Source of the DNA: Hyphomicrobiaceae bacterium
GTDB lineage: Bacteria; Pseudomonadota; Alphaproteobacteria; Rhizobiales; Hyphomicrobiaceae
DNA: 19,905 bases
NCBI GenBank assembly: GCA_017353825.1
Contig: JAFMSC010000023.1
Span: 1 to 19,905 of the forward strand
Direction of reading: 5' to 3'
The position numbers were made by a program, and so were the translations under genes. Under the pieces are notes generated by a model that saw only the letters and a list, made by a program, of their open reading frames with translations, did no database searches and was not told the DNA's origin. Below are positions 1 through 6,132 of this stretch, piece after piece. How positions within the stretch are numbered: position 1 is the stretch's first letter; each line of letters begins with the position of its first letter.

Positions 1-1
1 T

Positions 2-105
2 CCGACGACGCTGGCCGACGACGCTGGCCGACGACGCTGGCCGACGACGCTGGCCGACGACGCTGGCCGACGACGCTGGCCGACGACGCTGGCCGACGAC
101 GCTAG
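2..105. repeat. 13-bp tandem repeat, 8 copies
   Basis: Eight head-to-tail copies of the 13-mer CCGACGACGCTGG. Seven are identical; the last has one substitution (A for G at 104). The period is not a multiple of three, so no frame gives a 13-residue-or-shorter simple peptide repeat, although the frame from base 1 stays open to a TAG at 103-105. The array lies beyond the gcrA terminator on the minus strand and may continue, or be preceded by a gene, left of the window. It looks like a minisatellite-type intergenic array; its function is unknown. Confidence 0.95.
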
Positions 106-123
106 GAAGCGGCCTCATCCCCC

Positions 124-163
124 CGAAAATAGCCGGGCGCAGCACCCCGCCGCTGCTCCCGGC
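124..163 (-). terminator. Rho-independent terminator of gcrA
   Basis: Read on the minus strand, GCCGGG-A-GCAGC pairs with GCTGC-G-CCCGGC around an 8-nt loop (stem 132-163, one A/G mismatch). It is followed directly by TATTTTC (125-131), a short U-rich tract. It begins about 60 nt downstream of the gcrA stop codon. The stem is GC-rich, as expected for an intrinsic terminator, though the U tract is modest. Confidence 0.75.
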
Positions 164-221
164 TCGGCCTTCCCCCGGGAACCTTGCCAGCCCTTGAGCG
201 TCTGGCAGAGGGGAGTGTGGT

Positions 222-818
222 CTACACCTCGGCCTTCTCGCTCGGCTGCTCCGCGGCGTCCCGCGTGGGAGCGGCGGGCATCGCCTTCGGCCTGGCAACC
301 ATCGGCGCGACCATTGGCACGAAATCGCGCTCGCGGCGGCGCGCCTGCGGCGGCTGGAAGGCGCGCCTGGCATGCACTTCGCAATAGGGCAGGCCCGGAA
401 TCTTCCTCCGGCCACAGAAGTGGAATTCGGACTGCTGCGGGTCGCCGATCGGCCATCGGCAGCAGCTCTCGGTGAGCGTCTGAATGTACTTGCGCTCGTT
501 GAACGGGATCACAAGCTCCTCGGCTGGCGGGGCGTAGGGCTCCGTATCGCTGAGATAGAGGCTCTTGAGCGGCGAGCTCGGTAAACCCGTCGGGCGGGTC
601 CGCATGGGGCCGCGCTTGACGCCCTGGGCCGACCGCACGCGGGGCCGGTGCGACTTCATGCGCGAGGTGGTGGCGCGCCCCGCAAGGCCCAGGCGATGCA
701 CCTTGCCGATCACCGCATTGCGCGTCACGCCCCCCAACCGGCCCGCGATCTGGCTGGCGCTCAGACCGTCCGCCCACAGCTTCTTTAGAGCTTCCACGCG
801 CTCATCGTTCCAGGACAT
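222..818 (-). CDS. gcrA: Cell-cycle regulator GcrA
   Basis: GcrA is an alphaproteobacterial transcription factor that works with sigma-70 RNA polymerase at promoters carrying CcrM-methylated GANTC sites. The N-terminus (MSWNDERVEALKKLWADG) and the following ASQIAGRL...TRNAVIGKVHRLGL helix-turn-helix (about residues 1-48) are the family signature. The C-terminal conserved part holds CRWPIGDP, FCG and YCEVH (about residues 115-150). An Arg-rich linker and a short acidic tail separate and end the domains. The protein is 198 aa, slightly longer than the roughly 170-175 aa I recall for the family. I chose the ATG at 818 because GGGAG lies 9 nt upstream and the product starts with the family's MSW. 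A TTG six codons earlier (836) would also be in frame. The gene follows phoB on the same strand after 416 bp and is likely transcribed on its own. Confidence 0.97.
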   Translation of the reverse strand: MSWNDERVEALKKLWADGLSASQIAGRLGGVTRNAVIGKVHRLGLAGRATTSRMKSHRPRVRSAQGVKRGPMRTRPTGLPSSPLKSLYLSDTEPYAPPAEELVIPFNERKYIQTLTESCCRWPIGDPQQSEFHFCGRRKIPGLPYCEVHARRAFQPPQARRRERDFVPMVAPMVARPKAMPAAPTRDAAEQPSEKAEV

Positions 819-1234
819 GCCCTGGTTCTCCCACAATTGACAGACGGCAGGATTTCGCGACGGGACGCACGCAATATCCGGCCCTCAAGCCGACATGGGG
901 CGCACTGGCCGTGCAGAGAGGACACGGAAAGCACGCACGCCGGACCGGCCGACGATCAAAACACAACAGCTACTGGGTACTGACGGACGCGTAACGCGAG
1001 GGGGCACGCCCAAAGCGCGCCACTACCCTCTAGGAACTGCTGGGGAATCTCCCCCTCGGCAATGCGCGCGAGGGACCACAGCTGACAGCGAGAAAGTTAC
1101 TATGAGGTTACCGCCCGCCTCAAGCGCGCCGCGCCGCGCTCGTGCCGATTGAGTATCAAACTGTGACTTGTGGACAACATTTTGCGATCTTTTTTGTGGA
1201 TGAGCTGAAAGGCCTATTGCACCAAGGCGAATCG
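819..1234 (-). promoter_or_regulatory. gcrA upstream region (416 bp, no gene)
   Basis: No convincing coding region is present; an 85-codon plus-strand frame at 895-1152 has low-complexity basic content and no family resemblance. The stretch holds two GANTC sites (GAATC at 1045-1049 and 1229-1233), two DnaA-box-like 9-mers (1169-1203) and a short GGGG-AATCT-CCCC hairpin (1042-1054). No TTAA-N7-TTAA CtrA-type site and no clear -35/-10 pair were found. In Caulobacter, gcrA transcription is controlled by DnaA, CtrA and GANTC methylation, so a regulatory role is plausible but inferred. Confidence 0.5.
1169..1203. promoter_or_regulatory. Two DnaA-box-like 9-mers
   Basis: TGTGGACAA at 1169-1177 and TGTGGATGA at 1195-1203 are the complements of TTGTCCACA and TCATCCACA. 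Each differs by one base from the DnaA box TTATCCACA. They share orientation, start 26 bp apart, and flank an AT-rich stretch in an otherwise GC-rich region. They lie about 350 bp upstream of the gcrA start and just downstream of the phoB stop. Two one-mismatch sites this close are suggestive but not proof of DnaA binding. Confidence 0.45.
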
Positions 1235-1936
1235 TTAGACCGCGTCGGTGCTGAAGGCATAGCCGGTGCCGCGCACGGTTCGGATCGGGTCGGTATCGGT
1301 CCCGCGGATCAGCGCCTTCCTGAGCCGCCCCACGTGCACGTCGACGGTGCGCCCGTCGATGAAGGCGTCGCGCCCCCAGACGCCGTCGAGCAATTGCTGG
1401 CGCGTGAGCACGCGGCCCGCGTTCTCCATAAAGAACACCAAGAGCTTGAACTCCGTCGGTCCCAGTCGCACCTCGCGCGCCCGCCGTGTCACGCGGTGCG
1501 CGGCGCGGTCGAGGACGATATCGCCCCGCTGCAGGGTGTCGGCAATGCGTTGGGGGGCGGCGCGCCGCAGCAGGGCCTTCACCCGCGCCAGGATCTCGGG
1601 GACGGAGAACGGCTTTACCACATAGTCGTCGGCGCCTGTGGAGAGGCCGCGCACGCGGTCGGCCTCCTCGCCGCGGGCCGTCAGCATGATGACCGGGATT
1701 GCCTGCGTGGCCTCGCGCTTGCGCAGCCGCCGGCACAGCTCCAGCCCTGACATACCCGGAAGCATCCAGTCCAGGATGATGAGATCGAACGGCTCCTCCG
1801 CCACCAGCATCTCGGCTTCTTCGCCGGTCGGCGCAATGCTCACGCGCAGGCCCTGGGAGGCGAGATTGTAGCGGATCAGCTCCGCCAGCGCCGCCTCGTC
1901 TTCAACAACCAGAATATGCGCCGTCTGCTCGGTCAC
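1235..1936 (-). CDS. phoB: Phosphate regulon response regulator PhoB
   Basis: PhoB is an OmpR-family response regulator that activates the phosphate-starvation regulon after phosphorylation by PhoR. The receiver domain (about 6-122) shows the acidic pocket E12-D13, phosphoacceptor D56 in LILDWMLPG, T86 and K108 in the KPF motif. A winged-helix DNA-binding domain follows (about 132-230: LGPTEFKLL, RQQLLDGVWG, VDVHVGRLRKAL, VRGTGYAF). The 233-aa length is normal for the family. The start is GTG at 1936 with the expected N-terminus just before HILVVEDE; its Shine-Dalgarno is weak. It lies 158 bp downstream of phoU across a degenerate 13-bp repeat array, so it may have its own promoter or be read through from phoU. 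Confidence 0.96.
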   Translation of the reverse strand: MTEQTAHILVVEDEAALAELIRYNLASQGLRVSIAPTGEEAEMLVAEEPFDLIILDWMLPGMSGLELCRRLRKREATQAIPVIMLTARGEEADRVRGLSTGADDYVVKPFSVPEILARVKALLRRAAPQRIADTLQRGDIVLDRAAHRVTRRAREVRLGPTEFKLLVFFMENAGRVLTRQQLLDGVWGRDAFIDGRTVDVHVGRLRKALIRGTDTDPIRTVRGTGYAFSTDAV

Positions 1937-1996
1937 AGGAAGGCCCAGTCAAATGCTTGCGCTGTCAATACCTAGCGCCCGCTCGCCCGCGCAACC

Positions 1997-2100
1997 CCTA
2001 ATGCTTGCGCCTAATCCTTGCGCCTAATCCTGGCGCGTAGTCCTGGCGCCTCGTTCTTGCATCTAGTCCTTGCTTCTAATTCTGGCGCCTAGTCCTAGCG
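1997..2100. repeat. Degenerate 13-bp tandem repeat, 8 units
   Basis: Eight consecutive 13-nt units can be read, for example CCTAATCCTTGCG (2010-2022), CCTAATCCTGGCG (2023-2035), CGTAGTCCTGGCG (2036-2048), TCTAGTCCTTGCT (2062-2074) and CCTAGTCCTAGCG (2088-2100). They diverge at several positions but keep strict 13-nt spacing with no indel. The final unit contains the phoU TAG stop (2095-2097). On the minus strand most units carry an AGGA-type core. The array fills much of the phoU-phoB gap. Confidence 0.85.
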
Positions 2101-2799
2101 TATGAGGGTCGAGGCGGTATCGTCGCCTTTCGGGCGGTCGTCGGCAAGTGTGACGCCGTGCACCAGGTAGTGCACGGCCTCGGCGATGTTGGTGGTGTGG
2201 TCACCGACGCGCTCGATGTTCTTGGCCGCGAACAGTAGGTGGGTGCACAGGCCGATGTTGCGTGGATCCTCCATCATATAGGTGAGCAGCTCGCGAAACA
2301 GCGAATTGTACATGGCGTCGATGCGCTCGTCGCGGCGCCAGACGGCGACGGCCTTATCGGCATCGCGCTCGGCGTAGGCGTCGAGCACGTCCTTGAGCTG
2401 GCTCAGCGCCAGTTCCACCATGTGTTTCAGGCCTGTCATCAATGGCTTGGGATGGTTCTCCCCGGACACCGCCAGGGCCCGCTTGGCGATGTTCTTGGCA
2501 AGGTCGCCGGTGCGCTCCAGGTCGCCGGTGATCTTCAGAACCGTCATGATGTGGCGCAAGTCCACCGCCATGGGCTGCCGGCGCGCGATCATTTGGATGG
2601 TCAGGTCCTGGATCTCGCCTTCCAAGCCATCGACCTTGCGGTCATCGCTGACGACATCGGCAGCGAGCTGGGGGTCGCGCCGCTCCATGGCGTCGAAGCC
2701 CTGGGCCAGCTCCTGCTCCACCAGGCCTCCCATCTGCGCGATCTTCTTATCGAGCAGCTCGAGCTCCTGGTCGTAGGACGTAACGATGTGCGCATTCAT
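2095..2799 (-). CDS. phoU: Phosphate transport system regulator PhoU
   Basis: PhoU is a cytoplasmic helical protein that links Pst transporter state to PhoR and restrains the Pho response when phosphate is plentiful. The 234-aa length is typical. The two PhoU three-helix repeats each carry the metal-binding signature: ERTGDLAKNI at residues 95-104 and ERVGDHTTNI at 196-205. The N-terminal YDQELELLDKKIAQMG is also family-like. The ATG at 2799 is supported by a strong GGGAGGAG with AGGAG 9 nt upstream. It lies upstream of phoB and downstream of phoR on the same strand. No pst genes are adjacent, which is unusual. The stop codon is embedded in a degenerate 13-bp repeat. Confidence 0.96.
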   Translation of the reverse strand: MNAHIVTSYDQELELLDKKIAQMGGLVEQELAQGFDAMERRDPQLAADVVSDDRKVDGLEGEIQDLTIQMIARRQPMAVDLRHIMTVLKITGDLERTGDLAKNIAKRALAVSGENHPKPLMTGLKHMVELALSQLKDVLDAYAERDADKAVAVWRRDERIDAMYNSLFRELLTYMMEDPRNIGLCTHLLFAAKNIERVGDHTTNIAEAVHYLVHGVTLADDRPKGDDTASTLIR

Positions 2800-3037
2800 A
2801 CGAGGCAGCTCCTCCCGGGCTAGCTGGCAGCATTTTTCTCAGGTGTGGGGCGCGCACGCTGCGGCACCGGGCATCCTTTTAGCTGACCGACGTGGCCGCC
2901 CTATGACAATCAACGCATTGATTTGTTTGCCAATAACAACGCCTCGCCAGGACGGCCTCAGGTTGAGGTTTGAGGCTTCAGTTGAAGTTTCAGGGGATCA
3001 GGGTAGAGGCCTGACCTGAGCCTAAAACAAGCGAAGC
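2800..3037. other. phoR-phoU gap (238 bp, no gene)
   Basis: No gene or pst remnant is visible. Next to the phoR stop (about 2950-3046) lie short imperfect repeats and small hairpins, such as CCTCA-GGT-TGAGG and CTTCA-GT-TGAAG. On the minus strand a single TTGTCAT word resembles a Pho-box half-site, but no second half-site occurs at 11-nt spacing, so I do not call a Pho box. The phoU promoter presumably lies here. Confidence 0.4.
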
Positions 3038-4381
3038 CTAACCTGGCAGTCCCGGCAGTATCACGGAGAACGTGGAGCCGTGGCCGAGCTCGGAGGTGAT
3101 CAAGAGCTCGCCGCGGTGACGGTTGAGGATGTGCTTGACGATGGCCAAGCCGAGGCCGGTGCCGCCCCTCTCGCGGCTCGCCACCACGTTGACGCGGTAG
3201 AAACGCTCGGTCAGCCGCGGCAGGTGCTGCGGCGCAATACCTGGACCGTCGTCGATCACGTCCACCCGGTAGCGAACGACGCGTCCCTCCCGCGGCTCGC
3301 GCGACAAGCGCATGTCGACCTTGCCGCCCTCGCGTCCATACTTGATGGCGTTCTGGATCAGGTTCTGGAACACCTGCGCCAGCTCGTCGTGGTCGCCGCG
3401 CACGGGCCCCGCGACATTGAGACCGGTGAGCGAGAAGCTGGCGCCCGCCTGCTGTGCGATCGGCTCCATGGTGTGCGCCACGTCGGCCAGGACTGCGCCA
3501 AGGTCCGCCTCTCCTGAAGGCGGCAGGTATTCGCGCATCTCGACGCGGCTGAGGGACAACAGGTCGTCGACCAGGCGCGACATGCGCTCGGCCTGCTCGC
3601 CCATGGTCTTGAGGAAGGTGTCACGCGCGGCGGCGTCGTCCCTGGCCGGCCCCAGCAGGGTCTCCACCGAGCCCTTGAGATAGGCAAGCGGCGTCCTCAG
3701 CTCGTGACTGGCGTTAGCCACAAAGTCTGCACGCATGCGGGCGAGACGGTCCTGTTCGGAGAGGTCGCGGAACGTGATGAGCAAGGTCGGGACCTCGCGC
3801 AGCTGGGAGGCCCCCTCGCCGATGGGCGCCACGGCGGCCAGCAGGCGCCGCTCCACCGGCACCCGCCCGTGCAGCTCCACCGACTGGGCCCGGCGGGTGG
3901 CCAGCGCCTCCTCCACCGCCGCCAGTAAGCCCGGATCGCGGCTCATGGAGGCAATATGGCCGCCACGGCGGCCGGCACCGAACTGGTCCTCGGCGAGCTG
4001 GTTGGCGTGCACAATGCGCGCCATCCCGTTGAGCGCCACCGCCGGTTCCGGCATGGCATCCACCACCAGCTGCCAGAGCCGCTCACGGTCGACGCCGGCC
4101 TGCGCCGAGGCCGTCGCCGCGGCGTGCGCTGCGCCGTCGGCCGGCCAAAGCGCCAAGAACGCTGTCGTGGCCAAGAGGCCGAGCATTGCCACCGTCGGTG
4201 CCAGTCCTCCCGCAACCACGAACAGCGCCGTGAGGGCCGCAGCCAGCCCCAGCCCGACGCGGCGCGCGGAGAGGCGCCAAGCCGAATGCTCGGCGAACTC
4301 GCCCAGCCGCTGCGCGGCTTTCGCCAGGCGCAGCCCGAGATTTCCCAAACGCAGCCAGAGCTGTTGCGTGCGCGACTGCAA
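3038..4381 (-). CDS. phoR: Phosphate regulon sensor histidine kinase PhoR
   Basis: This inner-membrane sensor kinase should phosphorylate PhoB. Two hydrophobic segments (about 43-60 and 64-80) lie near the N-terminus with almost no periplasmic loop, as in PhoR. A PAS-like region follows (about 98-210). The HisKA domain carries H226 in NASHELRTPL. The ATPase domain shows an N box (NLIQNAIKYG, 340-349), G1 (DDGPGI, 377-382), F box (ERFYRV) and G2 (GGTGLGLAIVKH, 406-417). At 447 aa it is normal in size. The first in-frame start after an upstream stop is TTG at 4381, with GAGAGGG shortly before it; no ATG fits the membrane topology better. The PhoR assignment rests on architecture and on phoU and phoB downstream. 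Confidence 0.92.
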   Translation of the reverse strand: MQSRTQQLWLRLGNLGLRLAKAAQRLGEFAEHSAWRLSARRVGLGLAAALTALFVVAGGLAPTVAMLGLLATTAFLALWPADGAAHAAATASAQAGVDRERLWQLVVDAMPEPAVALNGMARIVHANQLAEDQFGAGRRGGHIASMSRDPGLLAAVEEALATRRAQSVELHGRVPVERRLLAAVAPIGEGASQLREVPTLLITFRDLSEQDRLARMRADFVANASHELRTPLAYLKGSVETLLGPARDDAAARDTFLKTMGEQAERMSRLVDDLLSLSRVEMREYLPPSGEADLGAVLADVAHTMEPIAQQAGASFSLTGLNVAGPVRGDHDELAQVFQNLIQNAIKYGREGGKVDMRLSREPREGRVVRYRVDVIDDGPGIAPQHLPRLTERFYRVNVVASRERGGTGLGLAIVKHILNRHRGELLITSELGHGSTFSVILPGLPG

Positions 4382-4770
4382 GGGGCCCTCTCACGCCAAT
4401 TGCAGACGCGAGTTGTAGCACAGCCTCGCCACGTTGTGGTGCGCGCTTGCCTTCCCGCGCCTTCAAGGGGGGACCCGAGGCCAGGGATGCGGCCTCGATA
4501 CGGCCTGGATGAGGCCACGCCTGGAGCCGGGCTCAATGGGATTGGCCCCGCCAAGCTAAGAGAACGTTGGGCTAAGCTCGCCGGCCCAGCCAACATTTGA
4601 GCCAACACCTGAGCCCAACGATCGGACCTAGCGTGTTCCCGCGTCCGCTTTTTCGATACCTGTCGCGGCTTCGCGCGCGTGGCGCTTGAGGATTGCGATC
4701 CCAAAAGCCCGCCGCAACCGGTCGGCAGCTACGCGGCCGCCGGATCACAGAAGCGGCGTCCAGAGCCCAC
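4382..4770. other. lpxO-phoR gap (389 bp, no gene)
   Basis: No gene is supported; the open frames crossing this stretch are shadows of phoR or lack any recognisable domain. The segment 4500-4625 is dense in related short words (GGGCT, GAGCC, CCAAC, CTAAG), including near-direct repeats GAGCCAACACCT and GAGCCCAACGAT (4600-4623) and the inverted repeat at 4565-4620. The phoR promoter should be here, but I see no clear hexamer pair. Confidence 0.4.
4565..4620. repeat. Inverted repeat, 9-bp arms
   Basis: CGTTGGGCT (4565-4573) is exactly complementary to AGCCCAACG (4612-4620), with 38 nt between the arms. The same GTTGGGCTA word recurs in a second inverted repeat on the other side of lpxO (6012-6065), also with a 38-nt spacer. 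The loop is too long for a terminator; it may be a repeat-element remnant. Confidence 0.6.
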
Positions 4771-5697
4771 TCAGCGGAAGGTCCAGGCTAGAACCGCGCC
4801 GACCGCCAGGAGCGCAACGGCGTATTTGACGCCGTAGTAGACGTTGCGATTCCAGGCCTTGAGACGCCGGCCAGCGTGGTGGATCTCATAAAGGTACTCG
4901 AACACCCTGTTGATCGCGCCGATCCGCTCGCCTTCGACGTTCGCGGTCGCCGATGCCTTGACGAGGTGCCGGCTGACCCAGCGGTTGATAGCCGTCATGA
5001 AGCTGAACCGCATTGGCCGCTCGACATCGCAGAACAGGATGATGCGCGTCTGATCGGTCGCGTTTTCCGCACGATGGATGAACGTCTCATCAAAGAGGAA
5101 ATCCTCACCATCGCGGTATACGCATTCGATGCCGTCCACGAAGATATGGCACTTGTTCGAATTGGGCGTCTTGAGGCCGAGGTGGTAGCGCAGTGAGCCG
5201 GCGAAGGGATCGCGATGCGCGCCGAGCTTGGCGCCCGGCGGCAGCAGCGCAAACATCGCGCCGTGAACGTTGGGTATCGAATTCAGAAGCGCCACCGTTT
5301 TCGGACAGAGGGTGCACGCAGAGGGCAAGCAGTCCTCATACCATTTGAGATAGAAGCGCTTCCAACCTCGCCTGTAGAACGAATAGAAGCCCCAGTCGTT
5401 GTTCCTGGCGGCGGCCCGGATGTAGCCCTCGTCAAAGAGGTTGAGCGCCTCATCGCGAATCATCTGCCAGTTCTCGCGCAGGAGCTTCAGCTCCGGGAAT
5501 TTCTCGGTGGCGAGCACGGGCCGGTTGGGAACGCCGGAGAAGAGATACATGAGGCAGTTGTAAGGGGCGAGGATCGTCGAATGATCGGTAATCTGACGCC
5601 CAACGCGGAGCCGCTCACGACCGCGAAAGTGGACGTAAAGCCCCGAGGCTGCGAATAGGTAGAGGATCATGTATTGCGGGGCGAACAGGCGTACCAT
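4771..5697 (-). CDS. lpxO: Aspartyl/asparaginyl beta-hydroxylase family, LpxO-like
   Basis: LpxO is an inner-membrane Fe(II)/2-oxoglutarate dioxygenase that 2-hydroxylates a secondary acyl chain of lipid A. The core shows GAHRDPFAGSLRYHLGL with iron ligands H161 and D163, then FDETFIHRAENATDQTR with H208 and the likely 2-oxoglutarate-binding R218. A hydrophobic N-terminal segment (about 5-22) and a C-terminal one (about 289-306) fit membrane attachment. With the ATG at 5697, which has GGGAGG 9 nt upstream, the protein is 308 aa, close to known LpxO (about 300 aa). A longer in-frame start at 5931 would add 78 residues with no family resemblance and is rejected. Hand-counted samples (5101-5160, 5281-5340) give about 54% G+C, well below neighbouring genes. 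The family also includes aspartyl hydroxylases, so the substrate is inferred. Confidence 0.85.
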   Translation of the reverse strand: MVRLFAPQYMILYLFAASGLYVHFRGRERLRVGRQITDHSTILAPYNCLMYLFSGVPNRPVLATEKFPELKLLRENWQMIRDEALNLFDEGYIRAAARNNDWGFYSFYRRGWKRFYLKWYEDCLPSACTLCPKTVALLNSIPNVHGAMFALLPPGAKLGAHRDPFAGSLRYHLGLKTPNSNKCHIFVDGIECVYRDGEDFLFDETFIHRAENATDQTRIILFCDVERPMRFSFMTAINRWVSRHLVKASATANVEGERIGAINRVFEYLYEIHHAGRRLKAWNRNVYYGVKYAVALLAVGAVLAWTFR

Positions 5698-6104
5698 TCG
5701 CAAGGGCCTCCCATGCCATCTCTCGTTGAGCACCCTGGCAACGCTCGCGTGCCGCACCGTCACCCAAGCCCGAGTACGGCAGCGAAGAAGAGATGATTGA
5801 TGTCTGACCTCCGCCAGCGAATATGAAGACTGTGGCACGAATATAACTTCGTTTCGCAGGTCTGCTCGGCGTCTGGCCGATTGCGGCCTCGTGCGGCAAG
5901 AGCGGGGGACCGCGGGAGCCGCCGGCGTCACGCGTTGCAGCTGGCGGGGTGGGCGAAGTCAGCGCCGGTAGGCGGCCGTGCAGGGCCAGCGATGCGACCC
6001 CGGGCTGGCTCGCCCAACTTAGCCGATTGAGCCCTCTTGCGCCCCCCGAATAGGCCGAGTTGGGCTAGCCATCTTTGGCCAGAAATCTCTTGGAAATCAC
6101 TCTC
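5698..6104. other. usp-lpxO gap (407 bp, no gene)
   Basis: No gene is supported. It holds the lpxO Shine-Dalgarno, and a possible minus-strand -10 (TATATT, complement of 5840-5845) without a matching -35. The word CGAATAT occurs twice (about 5819 and 5839). The GTTGGGCTA inverted repeat lies at 6012-6065, and imperfect GAAATC repeats run into the 3' end of the next gene. The middle (5880-6000) is GC-rich, while 5790-5860 is AT-richer and resembles lpxO in composition. Confidence 0.4.
6012..6065. repeat. Inverted repeat, 8-bp arms
   Basis: GCCCAACT (6012-6019) and AGTTGGGC (6058-6065) are perfect complements with 38 nt between them. The right arm runs on as GTTGGGCTA, the same word seen at 4567-4575 beyond the other end of lpxO. 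The two elements share arm sequence and spacer length but have their arms in opposite order. Confidence 0.55.
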
Positions 6105-6132
6105 TTAGAAATCACTCTTAGAGACCTCTGGG
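6081..6132. repeat. Imperfect GAAATC repeats at usp 3' end
   Basis: Related units follow each other: AGAAATCTCTTG (6081-6092), GAAATCACTCTCTTA (6093-6107), GAAATCACTCTTA (6108-6120) and GAGACCTCTGGG (6121-6132). Unit length is 12-15 nt. The block straddles the stop codon of the Usp-like gene (6105-6107) and encodes its last residues, EVSKSDF. Confidence 0.7.

Noticed and set aside
115..777. Long minus-strand frame over gcrA
   Set aside because: It is the shadow of gcrA in another frame; the gcrA frame gives the family motifs and this one gives low-complexity Arg/Ala-rich peptide.
895..1152. 85-codon plus-strand frame in the gcrA leader
   Set aside because: Basic, low-complexity peptide with no domain; no good ribosome-binding site; it ends among candidate regulatory sites.
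1937..1980. TTGACA -35 element before phoB
   Set aside because: The hexamer is perfect on the minus strand (1964-1969), but the -10 position would fall in a GC-rich stretch at the start codon.
2..2100. CRISPR array
   Set aside because: Repeat units are 13 bp with no spacers, and no cas gene is present.
2880..2940. Pho box upstream of phoU
   Set aside because: Only a single TTGTCAT half-site on the minus strand; no second half at 11-nt spacing.
3943..4704. Long frames opposite and beside the phoR N-terminus
   Set aside because: Arg/Ser/Pro-rich shadow translations; only the phoR frame shows kinase motifs.
5698..5931. N-terminal extension of the LpxO-like protein
   Set aside because: The 78 extra residues do not resemble the family, while ATG 5697 has a strong GGGAGG at 9 nt and gives a normal length.
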